Notes: generated from the letters alone by a model not told the origin. DNA of 51,384 nt from Vibrio scophthalmi LMG 19158 (GCF_000222585.1 NZ_AFWE01000156.1:1-51384); one strand, 5' to 3'; positions 34,321 through 43,775 are shown, counted from the first letter of the stretch. Numbers and translations: made by a program.

Positions 34321-34385
34321 ATTTGCAGTGAACGCAAGCGAATGAGATGCTCACTGCAAATAGAGGAAATGCAAATAGAGGAAAT
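34321..34385. repeat. Inverted plus direct repeats upstream of the kinase-GGDEF gene
   Basis: ATTTGCAGTGA / TCACTGCAAAT form a perfect 11-bp inverted repeat (34321-34331, 34351-34361). A 15-bp direct repeat GCAAATAGAGGAAAT occurs twice in a row at 34356-34385. The remaining gap 34087-34414 shows no gene and must contain the promoter of the 5-kb gene, which is AT-rich near 34130-34260. The function of the repeats is unknown. Confidence 0.7.
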
Positions 34386-34414
34386 ATTTAGACTATCGGT
34401 GTTATTTTCGCAGC

Positions 34415-35326
34415 CTAATTATGCATGTTTTTTGGTGATCTTTCTCTTGTTACCCACCAACAAAGCAGTGAGCCGAGAGTGACCATAGCCACACCTTGCC
34501 AAAAGCTTTGGCTTAAAGCGACACCGAGCAATATGGATGAAAACAGAGCTGAAAAAATAGGGGTGAAGTAAGAGAGGGTTGCGAGAAATACCATGTTCCC
34601 ACCCACGATGGCAATATTCCACAACCCGTATCCGCCGGCCATAAGAAAGGCCGCTGAGGCAAGATAGCTAAGGCCTTGCCAAGAAAAGCTGATTGCGGGC
34701 TCATCACTGGCCGCATACTTGATCCATAGCGATAGCGCTGTCGCAATAAAAAACACAGTAATGGCATTGTGTTTTGATTGCTGTCTTTTGGTTAGGTTGC
34801 AATAGCAGGCCCAAATAATGGCGCCGCTAAAGGCCATTAGGTAGACCAATGGGTTAGTACCGATATTGGCACTAAGCTGCTTAAGCGATAAACCATTATC
34901 ACCACTGACGGTCCAAGCTACGCCAATAAAGGCGAGGGTAATGGCTGGATAAAGTAGCCAGTTTGGTTTTTTGTTGCTCCCTAGAACCGCAAATAATACC
35001 GTTAAAGCAGGCCATAGATAGTTGACGATGGAAATTTCGATTGCTTGGGCTCGAGAGTTTGAATAACCCAGTGACAGTGCGAGGAATATTTCATAGCAGA
35101 CAAAAAGTGCGCCGCCCATCAGTAGATAGCGAGTGGAAAAGTACGAGAGTTTTGGAATTCCCACTACGCAGAGCAGAAATAGCGAACTAAGAGAGTAAAG
35201 TAGTGCACTGCCACCAATTGGGCCGAAGCTTTCCGTGACAAGTCGCGTACTGGCAAGTAAGCAGCTCCAAAATAAAATGGCAAGACAGCCGTAGATGGTG
35301 AAACGGATTTGAGATGAAGCCTTCAA
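34415..35326 (-). CDS. yddG: YddG-type aromatic amino acid exporter (DMT/EamA family)
   Basis: This 303-residue inner-membrane protein has ten hydrophobic segments in two EamA repeats. It follows E. coli YddG along its length: AILFWSCLLASTRLVTESFG, LALSLGYSNSRAQAIEISIVNYLWPALTVLFA in parts, GDNGLS, and SFWQGVAMVTLGSLLCW. YddG exports aromatic amino acids and similar compounds such as methyl viologen. It is a single gene with no partner. The upstream gap to gabD (35327-35658) is divergent and shared. Confidence 0.92.
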   Translation of the reverse strand: MKASSQIRFTIYGCLAILFWSCLLASTRLVTESFGPIGGSALLYSLSSLFLLCVVGIPKLSYFSTRYLLMGGALFVCYEIFLALSLGYSNSRAQAIEISIVNYLWPALTVLFAVLGSNKKPNWLLYPAITLAFIGVAWTVSGDNGLSLKQLSANIGTNPLVYLMAFSGAIIWACYCNLTKRQQSKHNAITVFFIATALSLWIKYAASDEPAISFSWQGLSYLASAAFLMAGGYGLWNIAIVGGNMVFLATLSYFTPIFSALFSSILLGVALSQSFWQGVAMVTLGSLLCWWVTRERSPKNMHN

Positions 35327-35658
35327 TGTTAGAGCCTAATAGCGAGTAATCGTTGGATAGCGCATAGAGTAGCGTAAAATTTGAGAGGCTCAATAAAAAT
35401 TACAGTGATCAAGACACGATATCCTCTTGGCTGGTGTTTATGGAGTGGCGCCAATAACGAGCTTGAATGAAATATAAGAATCCAGCCGACATCGGGTATG
35501 GAATGTCGCTAAACTAAGCTTTTGTCGTTGAGCTAATATATTTAACAGGATAACCGCAACACAATGGGGTGGTTAAACGATTTATAGTGAACGTTTGGTG
35601 CTTGTTTGTCACAAGCTGAACGCGGCAACCTTCATAAAAGTGAAAAGATAGGCCTAGT
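35327..35658. other. Divergent promoter region between yddG and gabD
   Basis: About 330 bp with no reading frame. It must carry promoters for both flanking genes; no motif is strong enough to place a specific site. Confidence 0.5.
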
Positions 35659-37128
35659 ATGCAATCAACTCAATTACCTGCAGATTTTCCACATCATCTA
35701 TTTGAACAAAAGTGTTACATCAATGGTCAGTGGGTAGAGGGCGATGATGAAGATTGTGCTGTATTGAACCCATCGTCGGGGCAAGTGATAGGTCATGTTC
35801 CTAATTTGGGCGAAAAGCACGCCAAGCAGTGTATTGACGGAGCCCAGCAGGCGTTTAGCCAATGGAAACTGACCACGGCAGATCAGCGCGCGCTGTTATT
35901 ACGCCATTGGTATGACTTGATTATCAAACACAGCAATGAATTGGCGATGATTTTAACCCTTGAGCAAGGCAAACCTTACACAGAGGCTCAAGGAGAGATC
36001 GCTTATGCGGCCAGCTTTGTGCTTTGGTATAGCGAAGAAGCTCGCCGTGCTTATGGTGAAGTGATCCCAAGTCATCGCAGTGATGGAAAAATCATTGTAA
36101 CCAAAGAACCGATAGGTGTGGTCGCGGCGATTACACCATGGAATTTTCCAGCCGCAATGATCACGCGTAAATGCGCACCCGCATTTGCCGCGGGTTGCTC
36201 GGTTGTGTTGAAGCCTGCGCCAGAAACGCCATTTACGGCGTTGGCATTGGCGAAGCTTGCTGAGGAAGCTGGATTCCCAGCTGGATTGTTGAATGTCATT
36301 ACCGGTGATGCAATCGCGATTGGCTCGGTATTAACCAGCGATAAGCGCGTGCGTAAGGTATCGTTTACTGGATCGACTCACGTCGGTAAAATTTTGATGA
36401 ATCAATCGGCCACGACGATCAAAAAGATGGCGCTTGAGCTTGGTGGTAATGCGCCATTCATCGTATTCGACGATGCCGATCTTGATGCCGCCGTTGACGG
36501 TATCATGGTGGCGAAATTCCGCAATGCGGGGCAAACTTGTGTGTGTGCCAACCGCATTTTTGTGCAAGATTCTGTCTATGATCAGTTGGCAGAAAAATTG
36601 GTCGAAAGAGTACAAACATTGAAAGTCGGAGATGGTTTTGGTGAAAACGTCGCTATTGGTCCACTGATAAACGCAGCAGCCTTGGAGAAGGTTAAACGCC
36701 ATGTCGACAATGCGATCGGGTTAGGTGCAAGATTGCTTTGTGGTCGGTTGCCTGCAGACGATTCTTTGTTGGTGGAGCCTTTTGTTTTAAGCGATGTGTC
36801 TGATGCAATGTTGGTCGCGAGCGAAGAAACATTTGGCCCACTCGCTCCACTGTTTCGCTTTACCGATGAGACTGAAGTCATAGAGCGTGCAAATCAAACG
36901 GAATCAGGTCTTGCCGCTTACGTATATACACAATCATTAGGCCGCTCATGGCGAGTCTCTGATGCGTTAGAGGTTGGAATGGTTGGGATTAATGAAGGAT
37001 TGATCTCAACAGCCGCCGCCCCTTTTGGTGGAGTGAAAGAGTCGGGCTTGGGTCGAGAAGGTTCTCGCCATGGCATGGAAGAGTTTTTGGAAATGAAGTA
37101 CCGCTTAATGGGTGGACTCCATCAATGA
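35659..37128 (+). CDS. gabD: Succinate-semialdehyde dehydrogenase (NADP+)
   Basis: This 489-residue aldehyde dehydrogenase closely resembles GabD: ITPWNFPAAMITRK, SFTGSTHVGK, the general-base E260 in LELGGNAPF and the nucleophile C294 in NAGQTCVCANR, and the closing FGGVKESGLGREG. It oxidises succinate semialdehyde to succinate in GABA and related catabolism. No gabT or permease is adjacent, so it may act on aldehydes from several sources. Length matches the family (about 482-490). Specificity for the semialdehyde is inferred from similarity. Confidence 0.95.
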   Translation: MQSTQLPADFPHHLFEQKCYINGQWVEGDDEDCAVLNPSSGQVIGHVPNLGEKHAKQCIDGAQQAFSQWKLTTADQRALLLRHWYDLIIKHSNELAMILTLEQGKPYTEAQGEIAYAASFVLWYSEEARRAYGEVIPSHRSDGKIIVTKEPIGVVAAITPWNFPAAMITRKCAPAFAAGCSVVLKPAPETPFTALALAKLAEEAGFPAGLLNVITGDAIAIGSVLTSDKRVRKVSFTGSTHVGKILMNQSATTIKKMALELGGNAPFIVFDDADLDAAVDGIMVAKFRNAGQTCVCANRIFVQDSVYDQLAEKLVERVQTLKVGDGFGENVAIGPLINAAALEKVKRHVDNAIGLGARLLCGRLPADDSLLVEPFVLSDVSDAMLVASEETFGPLAPLFRFTDETEVIERANQTESGLAAYVYTQSLGRSWRVSDALEVGMVGINEGLISTAAAPFGGVKESGLGREGSRHGMEEFLEMKYRLMGGLHQ

Positions 37129-37400
37129 CATGCCCAGCTTATTTGCAGTAGTGATGATTTGTTGATGATTTATTCGTCAATTTGGTGAAATTGTTAGCTG
37201 TGCACGAGTAAAATAAAACACCATTACCTACTATGGCTAGGTGAGGCATCGTTGATGCAATGATCTTTTAGGTTTCAAGCATTGAATTGGTCGAATACAA
37301 CAATACCTTTCGCCATATTCAGTGCTTGTGCTTATCCGCAAGTAGAACATAAATACTGACCAATGGAATTGCGATTAAGCAGCATTACAAGGAGATGGAC

Positions 37401-37805
37401 ATGAAACATTTGGCAATGGCGGTTGTCGTCAAACAAGGGAAAGTCCTGGTGCAAAAACGCTACCGCGTTGATAAAGGCATGGTGTTGGAATTTCCTGGTG
37501 GAGAAGTTGGGGAAGAGGAAAATGGTACTAAAGCTGCTGCGCGAGAACTTGCCGAAGAAACCGGATTGTCGGATCTCAAGCATGCCGCCACTTACACCAA
37601 GGTCAATGACTATGGTGGTCGTATCTACTTCGTGGTTTTTCGTGCTAATCCAAATGATGAGCCCCAAGTTATCGAGCCGGCTCGTCAACAACAATTCATG
37701 TGGTTTGAACCGACCAAAATCCCGTTGGATGATTTCTATCAAGCTGATGTTGAGTTTATCACGTCACAGCTTAAGCAATATGCGTTGTCGCCAACATTAG
37801 TCTAA
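37401..37805 (+). CDS. MutT-like Nudix hydrolase
   Basis: This 134-residue protein has a canonical Nudix box at about residues 33-55: GGEVGEEENGTKAAAR followed by ELAEETGL, fitting Gx5Ex7REUxEExGU exactly. I start at ATG 37401 because AAGGAG is seven bases upstream; the ATG at 37395 directly touches that site. It probably hydrolyses damaged or excess nucleoside triphosphates, or similar diphosphate compounds, in the cytoplasm. It is not the full-length MutT involved in mismatch avoidance as far as can be seen. Single gene between gabD and a convergent efflux operon. Confidence 0.9.
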   Translation: MKHLAMAVVVKQGKVLVQKRYRVDKGMVLEFPGGEVGEEENGTKAAARELAEETGLSDLKHAATYTKVNDYGGRIYFVVFRANPNDEPQVIEPARQQQFMWFEPTKIPLDDFYQADVEFITSQLKQYALSPTLV

Positions 37806-37858
37806 ATGTGATTATGGGTTCGTGGGTCAGTGTTTTTGAGAGGCCTTGAAAAGAAAAA

Positions 37859-37885
37859 AGCCAATCACAATAGGTGTGATTGGCT
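37859..37885 (-). terminator. Hairpin terminator, best on the minus strand
   Basis: The perfect stem AGCCAATCACA / TGTGATTGGCT has a run of T on the minus strand (CTTTTTTCTT), so it can end the HlyD operon coming from 38124, and may also stop the Nudix transcript. Confidence 0.8.
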
Positions 37886-37933
37886 AAATTTAGTGTGAAC
37901 AAATTAGGTTCACTAACAACGTCAGTTGGCTAG

Positions 37934-37963
37934 GTGACCCTCGGCTTAAAAAGGGTCACTTTT
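37934..37963 (+). terminator. Plus-strand terminator after the Nudix gene
   Basis: Stem GTGACCC / GGGTCAC with a 12-base loop followed by TTTT. Together with the hairpin at 37859 it separates convergent transcription. The rest of the 37806-38123 gap shows nothing coding. Confidence 0.7.
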
Positions 37964-38123
37964 AATAATGCATGATGCGTGCCACTTTTTAATGTGCCTT
38001 TTTGTTCATATGCTCGCGTTTTTCCATCAATTACCATGGTTATTTTTGCATATTGCAAATGCATTTTGCTAATTAACCAAAAATGCTATTGATAATCCAG
38101 ATATTAACTGGTCTTTCATCGTT

Positions 38124-39347
38124 CTAAATTGAGTAGAAAAAATACAATTGGGACTTCATACGGATAATGATGCCACGTATCGCATCGAGAAAGTTAAGAA
38201 AACCGATTGGTTTCTCTGCACTGACCCATGCTAATCCAACAGAGCCGACAGGAATATCATAATCTTGCGGTTCTTCAATTTTCAATCGAACAAAGTGATG
38301 CTTGTTTTGCAGATTATTACCTGTCGTAGCTCGAACCGATTGGTCCAGTCCAAGTAGATTACTTTGTGCTTCACCAGTTGCTTCAACGATACCTTCAACA
38401 TGCGCTGAAAAGATTTTTCCTGGGTAAACAGAGGAGGAATACTCCGCTGCTTGACCTGGTTTAATGTTACGAATGGCTTGATGATTAACACGCATGAGTA
38501 CGTATTTTTCGTTCGTGTACATTTGTAGACGGGGTACCATCGAGACTCGCTGACCTTCGCGTAAAATGAAGTTAGTGACAAATCCATCCGTCGGAGCGTG
38601 CACTTTGGTGCTATCTAAATCCCATTTGGCTTTCGCGACATTCTGTTGTGCAGAGTGCCAATCAGCAGTGCGGCTTTCAATCGATAACTCACTTTTGACG
38701 ATGGCGACTTGTGCTTTTTCTAGTTCGACCTGTTTGGTCAATATTTGTGACTTAATGGTTTCAATATAATGACTCGCTTTGATTACCGCAGTGTTTTGCT
38801 TATCGATATCACTCTCGGTAATGGTGTTCTGCACAACGCTATTTTGTTTCTGGTAACGAGTGAGAGTATTTCTTTGCAGTTGGTAATCTGCTCTTGCCGT
38901 TGCCAGCTGGGCTTCACTCGTGTGTAGATCTTGTTTAATCGACTGATAGCTTGCTTGCGCTGTTTTAACGTCTTGCTTAGCCACGTTGAGTGCTATTTTG
39001 GCCGCTTGTTCAGCGACTTGCGCTTGGCTATAAGCGATTTGGTATTGGGTATCATCAATTTCATAGATCAACTGTCCTTTTTCAATGGTTTGATTAGGTT
39101 GAATATAAATTTGAGTGACTTTACCTTTGACATTCGGGGAGTCAGGACGCAATTGGATGTGTGGTGACTGCACCAGCGAACCACCCGAAAGGTCCATCGG
39201 TGCGTAGTTAATCAGCCCAACCCAAACGAACATCAGCCACCCACCACCACCTAAATAAGCAAAAGATTTGGTGTAGGTGTTCCAAGGCATACCGATAAAA
39301 CGCAATAAATAGATGAAAAGAGCCCAGACCGCTAAACCTTCTAGCAT
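38124..39347 (-). CDS. HlyD-family secretion protein (YibH/YiaV-like)
   Basis: This 407-residue membrane fusion protein has two N-terminal membrane segments (about 2-22 and 28-48), then lipoyl half motifs (SPNVKGKVTQIYIQPNQTIE and KVHAPTDGFVTNFILREG), flanking a long coiled-coil hairpin (about 105-235) and a barrel domain. Family resemblance is to YibH/YiaV, whose genes sit next to a small DUF3302 protein, as here. The upstream gene overlaps it by seven bases. Together they probably export or import an unknown small molecule. A divergent AraC regulator lies upstream. Confidence 0.9.
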   Translation of the reverse strand: MLEGLAVWALFIYLLRFIGMPWNTYTKSFAYLGGGGWLMFVWVGLINYAPMDLSGGSLVQSPHIQLRPDSPNVKGKVTQIYIQPNQTIEKGQLIYEIDDTQYQIAYSQAQVAEQAAKIALNVAKQDVKTAQASYQSIKQDLHTSEAQLATARADYQLQRNTLTRYQKQNSVVQNTITESDIDKQNTAVIKASHYIETIKSQILTKQVELEKAQVAIVKSELSIESRTADWHSAQQNVAKAKWDLDSTKVHAPTDGFVTNFILREGQRVSMVPRLQMYTNEKYVLMRVNHQAIRNIKPGQAAEYSSSVYPGKIFSAHVEGIVEATGEAQSNLLGLDQSVRATTGNNLQNKHHFVRLKIEEPQDYDIPVGSVGLAWVSAEKPIGFLNFLDAIRGIIIRMKSQLYFFYSI

Positions 39348-39670
39348 GTTTTATCCTCATTATTGGTTGCATGTGATGGTGCATGACGCCATGTATCGCG
39401 CAAATTGATGATTGCTTTTTCCATATCGACAAATGCTAAAATGACCGCAACGACCCATACCCAATGCCAAATAAACCCAATCCACGTGAGTGCAGTAATT
39501 AAGCCAATTTGATGATGTTCTTTACTGTGAGCTTTGCTTATTGGGAGTTCATGAAAGCGCCAAAAACCATAAGCGGCGGCGCCAACGGTGCCGACAAGTA
39601 CAATGGTAGCGACAACATGCAATGCAGTATCAGCGCCGGAGCCAACAAATGGCACACTTAATAAACTCAT
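39341..39670 (-). CDS. Small inner-membrane protein, DUF3302/YibI-like
   Basis: This 109-residue protein has two or three hydrophobic stretches: about 12-38 (ADTALHVVATIVLVGTVGAAAYGFW in parts) and about 56-82 (LITALTWIGFIWHWVWVVAVILAFV). The order (helix, polar HELPISKAHSKEHHQ, helix) resembles DUF3302 proteins such as YibI/YiaW that accompany an HlyD-type partner. The ribosome site AGAGG lies close upstream. It overlaps the HlyD gene by seven bases, so they are co-translated. Exact function unknown. Confidence 0.7.
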   Translation of the reverse strand: MSLLSVPFVGSGADTALHVVATIVLVGTVGAAAYGFWRFHELPISKAHSKEHHQIGLITALTWIGFIWHWVWVVAVILAFVDMEKAIINLRDTWRHAPSHATNNEDKTC

Positions 39671-39733
39671 TTTTTACCTCTCTGTTATTTCTCAGAAAGG
39701 ATTGTGATCTATATTTGATTAATTCCTTAAAAT

Positions 39734-40789
39734 GTGACAGATTTAATCAATTGTGGTTGGTTATTGACTAAATCTGAGATGAATAAAGTAAGGTTCATAC
39801 GCGCACTCGGCTTGAAAAGTGTGCACAATCAAGTGCGACGACGTTATGGGCTAGAGCCTAATGCTCTGGCAATTCCAGAATCGGCGCTCAATAACCCAAT
39901 GACACTGATCCCAATATCTGAAGTTAATTTATGGTATCAAGCGTTAGAAAAAGTAACGGGTAACGTCGATATCGTACTCGAAGTGGCGAGTGATATTAAG
40001 CCTGATGAGCTGGGGGCGGTTTCTCGTTGGCTTCTATCAGGGATCGATCTTGCTTCCGCTATTCGTCGTTTAAATTACGGCATCGGCAGTCTGCAATCAG
40101 GGGCTTTCCTTTCCGGTACGCAAAGCGGCCACATTATTAAATGGGTTTATCAAAATCCGTTTATCGATCCTCATAACAAAGTTCATGATGGTATGCGAGC
40201 GGCGATATTCATGACTAAATTAATTCGTCATTATGTTGGAGAGCAGTTTTCGCCAATGCGAATCATGATGCCAGGCATACGACAAAATGACGCTAAATAT
40301 AAGCAATATTTTGGCTGTGATATTGGTTGGAATCACTCAAAAACAGAAGTGTGGTTTCATTCCGATCTGCGTATGGCGACGCAATCGATGCGACCATATC
40401 GTAGCAATAAATCGTTAGCGATGAATTTTACCGACCTCGATGAATTTCTAAACATGCCAGAACCGGATGATGAGATAAAGGTTATCTATGAGGTGATTAA
40501 TTATAGCTGCCATTACGGTTTTCCAACCGTAGAGAAGGTATCAAAATTAGTTGGTTTGTCATCACAACAGTTCCAACGACGCTTGCATGCATTGGGAATG
40601 AACTTTACCAATGTTATGGGCTATGTGATGAGTAACATTGCGGTTGATATGATGGTGAAAGGTGCGACAGTTGATGAGGTTGCCGCACGCCTTGGATACC
40701 TAAATGTCGCGAGCTTTAATCGTATGTTCAAAAAGCAGCGGGCATTAACCCCTAAACAGTTTATTCAACGTTTACAAGAGTTAGACTAG
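39734..40789 (+). CDS. AraC-family transcriptional regulator (OruR/Arabinose-binding type)
   Basis: This 351-residue protein has an N-terminal arabinose_bd-type sensor domain (about 20-220) and a C-terminal AraC helix-turn-helix pair (about 255-348): VEKVSKLVGLSSQQFQRRLHALGM and VDEVAARLGYLNVASFNRMFKK, ending with LTPKQFIQ. The start is uncertain: GTG 39734 has no clear ribosome site, and an ATG 15 codons later (39779) fits the family start near VRFIRALGL. It is divergent from the DUF3302/HlyD operon, which it probably regulates. The inducer is unknown. Confidence 0.9.
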   Translation: MTDLINCGWLLTKSEMNKVRFIRALGLKSVHNQVRRRYGLEPNALAIPESALNNPMTLIPISEVNLWYQALEKVTGNVDIVLEVASDIKPDELGAVSRWLLSGIDLASAIRRLNYGIGSLQSGAFLSGTQSGHIIKWVYQNPFIDPHNKVHDGMRAAIFMTKLIRHYVGEQFSPMRIMMPGIRQNDAKYKQYFGCDIGWNHSKTEVWFHSDLRMATQSMRPYRSNKSLAMNFTDLDEFLNMPEPDDEIKVIYEVINYSCHYGFPTVEKVSKLVGLSSQQFQRRLHALGMNFTNVMGYVMSNIAVDMMVKGATVDEVAARLGYLNVASFNRMFKKQRALTPKQFIQRLQELD

Positions 40790-40791
40790 AC

Positions 40792-40821
40792 ATTACTTAT
40801 TACTTATTACTTATTACTTAT
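40792..40821. repeat. Tandem heptamer repeat (ATTACTT, four copies) over the yjeH stop
   Basis: Four exact copies of ATTACTT (40792-40819) lie between the AraC stop and the end of yjeH. The minus-strand gene ends inside it (AGT AAT AAG TAA), so slippage by one unit shifts the frame and changes only the last few residues. Confidence 0.85.
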
Positions 40822-42072
40822 AGGCTCGGGTTGGGATACTTCGTTGGGATTGATTTTGTACATCAATAGCGCAAATAAGCCAACCGCATACAACATTGAC
40901 CAACCTAATAACGCGAGCATGATAGCACACGTAATTAGGGCAATTATCGCCAGTAATCGCGCGAACCCTTGCAGCAGTTTTACCGCGGCGAGCATAGCCA
41001 TGAGATAGACCAAAATAAATACACCATTGGCGAGCTTAACAAAAAATTCTAAGTCTAATTGGGTCAGCTCGCCAACGATGCATGAGAGCAGTAATACACC
41101 TCCGACCGCGAACGTTGCATTAGCCGGTACGCCTTTAGTCGACAGATTGGCAAGACGACTACTTGGTGTGTACTCTCGCGCTTGTGCCCAAACCATACGG
41201 GCGAGACTTTGCGTGTATAAGTTGATGCTGGCAAAGCACGCAACAAAACCTAATCCACTGATCCACGGTTTGAATGTGTCATTAAACAGCAGTTGTGCAA
41301 GGTAGGGAATTGACCCCGTATCAAACTCGGTACTGCCGTAAGCATGGTATTTTATAACGACCACTGAACAAGCCCAGTAAGCGGCACCTGCGATGCCACA
41401 ACCGACCAAGATAGCGATTGGAAAGTCACGTTGAGGGTTTTTAAATTCTTCTCCCATATGAGCAAACGCTTCAATCCCAACAAAACACCAAAACATCACC
41501 GCTAGCGCACTACCAATCATTGGCAAGTCTGACGACGAGATCGTTGGCATAACAAGATCTTGTGGGGAAATACTGCCAAACCACCATAATGCGGCGACAA
41601 GCATAAAAATACCCAGAGCAATGAGAGTCTGTAGTTGGCCTGAAGACTTTGCGCCGGATAAATTGACGATGACGAGTAAGAAAACGGTGAAGGTTTGAGC
41701 CAAAAGGGGGCTATTGAGTTGTGTGGGTAACAATGGTTGTAGAAAACCTGCGGCCAGTGCAATCGCCGCTGGGACACCGACAGGAATAACACTCAGAAAC
41801 AACCAAGCAATGCTTTTTTCTAGGCGGCGATTAAACGCCTGACGGACGAAAAAAGCAGTACCTCCTGCGCTGGGATATCGCTTACCTAATTGAGCAAAGG
41901 TGAGGGCGATGGGGCAGATACCAATCAGTAAGAGTAGCCACGACCACAGTGATAATGAGCCTGCGATCCCTGCAGCCAGTGCTGGCACCATGAAAAGACC
42001 AGTGCCAAGTAATGTGGTTGATAACTGCCCTATGCCGGAGATAAGGGTTATTTCCTTTTTCAATTGTGCCAT
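40807..42072 (-). CDS. yjeH: YjeH-type amino acid exporter (APC superfamily)
   Basis: This 421-residue inner-membrane protein has about twelve hydrophobic segments. It matches E. coli YjeH closely: GLGIGxLSTxLLGTG-like start ISGIGQLSTTLLGTGLFMVP, RYPSAGGTAFFVRQAF, WLFLSVIPVGVPAA and MFWCFVGIEAFAHMGEEF. YjeH exports methionine and branched-chain amino acids. I start at ATG 42072 because the upstream 37 residues are unlike the family. It is divergent from an Lrp-type regulator gene (start 42324), which suggests control by amino acid levels. The C-terminus runs into a heptamer repeat. Confidence 0.92.
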   Translation of the reverse strand: MAQLKKEITLISGIGQLSTTLLGTGLFMVPALAAGIAGSLSLWSWLLLLIGICPIALTFAQLGKRYPSAGGTAFFVRQAFNRRLEKSIAWLFLSVIPVGVPAAIALAAGFLQPLLPTQLNSPLLAQTFTVFLLVIVNLSGAKSSGQLQTLIALGIFMLVAALWWFGSISPQDLVMPTISSSDLPMIGSALAVMFWCFVGIEAFAHMGEEFKNPQRDFPIAILVGCGIAGAAYWACSVVVIKYHAYGSTEFDTGSIPYLAQLLFNDTFKPWISGLGFVACFASINLYTQSLARMVWAQAREYTPSSRLANLSTKGVPANATFAVGGVLLLSCIVGELTQLDLEFFVKLANGVFILVYLMAMLAAVKLLQGFARLLAIIALITCAIMLALLGWSMLYAVGLFALLMYKINPNEVSQPEPISNK

Positions 42073-42323
42073 CGCTTGTTCATTGACTCCTTGTCGTAGG
42101 CAAAGCAGAAACAGATAACCTTGGGATAGAAAGGTTATTTGAAGATGATGAAATAGCTTACGCGGTATTACCACTAAGATCACTGCGCAAACTGTTCGTC
42201 TTTGGTGTCACTTTGACGTTATTTTCGATAAAAAAAGCCACAATGACCGTTAGATTACACAGGAAGATCGGGTATTATCATTTGAATTCAACACGGATTA
42301 GTTGGGCTATTACTAGGAATCAT

Positions 42324-42773
42324 ATGGATCAGTTTGACGAAAAAATTCTTACCCTGCTGAAATCAAATGCACGCTCACCGATTAGTGAACTGGCGAGACA
42401 AGTGAACCTGTCGCGTTCGGCGGTGACGGCGAGAATCCAAAAGCTCGAAAAGGACGGCATAATATTGGGTTACCATGCCAATATTAAAAAAGTGGATAAT
42501 CAGCCGAAGATTAAAGCCTATTTGGCATTGAAGTTTGACACCTCTAGTTCAACCAAACACTGTGAGTCTTACGCTGCGCAGTTTTATCAGATTGATGGGA
42601 TCAAATGGAGCCACGCGATCAGTGGGGAGACGGATATGATGCTTTATGTTGAAACTGAAACGATGGAAAGTCTTAACAATATTCGCAATCAACTGCACGC
42701 CATTCCTGAATTACGTCATTTGACGACTCACACTGTATTAACCGAGTTCTTCAATACTTTACACCATGATTAA
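42324..42773 (+). CDS. Lrp/AsnC-family transcriptional regulator
   Basis: This 149-residue protein starts at ATG 42324 (AGGAAT upstream), well inside a longer open frame. It has the Lrp winged helix-turn-helix (MDQFDEKILTLLKSNARS, then NLSRSAVTARIQKLEKDG at about 30-47) and the C-terminal ligand-binding ACT-like domain (about 65-145), with GIKWSHAISGETDMML. It binds amino acids and probably controls the divergent yjeH gene. The following LysR gene overlaps its stop by eight bases, so both are co-translated. Confidence 0.93.
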   Translation: MDQFDEKILTLLKSNARSPISELARQVNLSRSAVTARIQKLEKDGIILGYHANIKKVDNQPKIKAYLALKFDTSSSTKHCESYAAQFYQIDGIKWSHAISGETDMMLYVETETMESLNNIRNQLHAIPELRHLTTHTVLTEFFNTLHHD

Positions 42774-43686
42774 TCATATTAACTTAAACCTGCTGCGCTC
42801 ATTGCAAGTCCTACTTGAAGAGTGTCATGTTAGTCGCGCTGCGCAGCGACTTAATATCACTCAATCGGCAGTCAGTCGACAACTCGCTCAATTACGCACC
42901 TTATGTGATGATCCTCTATTGGTCAGAAATGGTAATGTATTGGTTGCGACGCCAAGAGCTCAAGTATTATTGAGCCGCGTTAATTCACTATTAACCCAGG
43001 CGGATGAATTGTTTAGTGACATACCGTTTGCACCTGATATTTGGCAGCAAGAGTTTGTGTTTTCCTCTAGTGATTATGTGGCGCAGTTTATCGTTCCTGA
43101 AGTGGTTTCCTTGCTAAGCCAACAAGCCCCGCTTGTCGATTTGACTTATCGACTATGGCAGCCTGATTATCTGACACAAATACAATCGACGGGCATTGAT
43201 CTCGCGTCGACGATGCTAGCACAGCCACCGGAACAGCTTTCAAGTATCCTGATTGGTCAGGACAACTCAGTTTGCCTAATGCGCGAGCATCACCCTTTAA
43301 TGGCAAAGTCGCTTTGGTGCAGTGATGATATTGTTGGCTTTCCTCATCTAAAGGTCACTGGGGGAGGAGATAAAGATAGCCACGCCGATTTCGCTTTGTC
43401 TGCATTGGGGCTTAAACGTCGTATCGCCGTGAAAGTGCCTTTTTTCTCCGCGGCGGTTAATGCACTACAAAGCAGCGATCTATTGATGATTGTGCCTGAG
43501 CACATTGCGATTAACCTGGCCAAGCAAGCTCCATTGTCTTACCGCTCTTTACCTTTTGAAACGACAGCCCATCTTTATTGGCTAATGTGGCATCCTAAGT
43601 TTGATCAGGATAAAGCCCATACGTGGATGCGTAATAATGTATTGCAAGTGATGCAACACTCGCCGTTTTCGATAGGTATGATCTGA
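42766..43686 (+). CDS. LysR-family transcriptional regulator
   Basis: This 306-residue protein starts within the end of the Lrp gene (ATGATTAA overlap). It has the LysR helix-turn-helix at about 5-64 (LLRSLQVLLEECHVSRAAQRL, ITQSAVSRQLAQLR) and an effector domain of the PBP2 type (about 90-300). The effector half is closest to the NodD/YbeF-type branch by general look (DPLLVRNGNVLVATPRA). Its target is unknown; the LysE-type exporter gene downstream (43776) on the same strand is a candidate. Confidence 0.9.
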   Translation: MINHINLNLLRSLQVLLEECHVSRAAQRLNITQSAVSRQLAQLRTLCDDPLLVRNGNVLVATPRAQVLLSRVNSLLTQADELFSDIPFAPDIWQQEFVFSSSDYVAQFIVPEVVSLLSQQAPLVDLTYRLWQPDYLTQIQSTGIDLASTMLAQPPEQLSSILIGQDNSVCLMREHHPLMAKSLWCSDDIVGFPHLKVTGGGDKDSHADFALSALGLKRRIAVKVPFFSAAVNALQSSDLLMIVPEHIAINLAKQAPLSYRSLPFETTAHLYWLMWHPKFDQDKAHTWMRNNVLQVMQHSPFSIGMI

Positions 43687-43775
43687 AATCATGTAGAATA
43701 TGAAAAAGTTTGATTTCATTGCATGATCAATTGGGCGTAGTGTAGCTGAACTTTAAACTTATCTAAGATAATTCG

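Noticed and set aside
33995-34354. 119-residue minus-strand frame overlapping the start of the giant kinase gene
   Set aside because: Overlaps the kinase N-terminus in another frame and has no ribosome site; judged a shadow.
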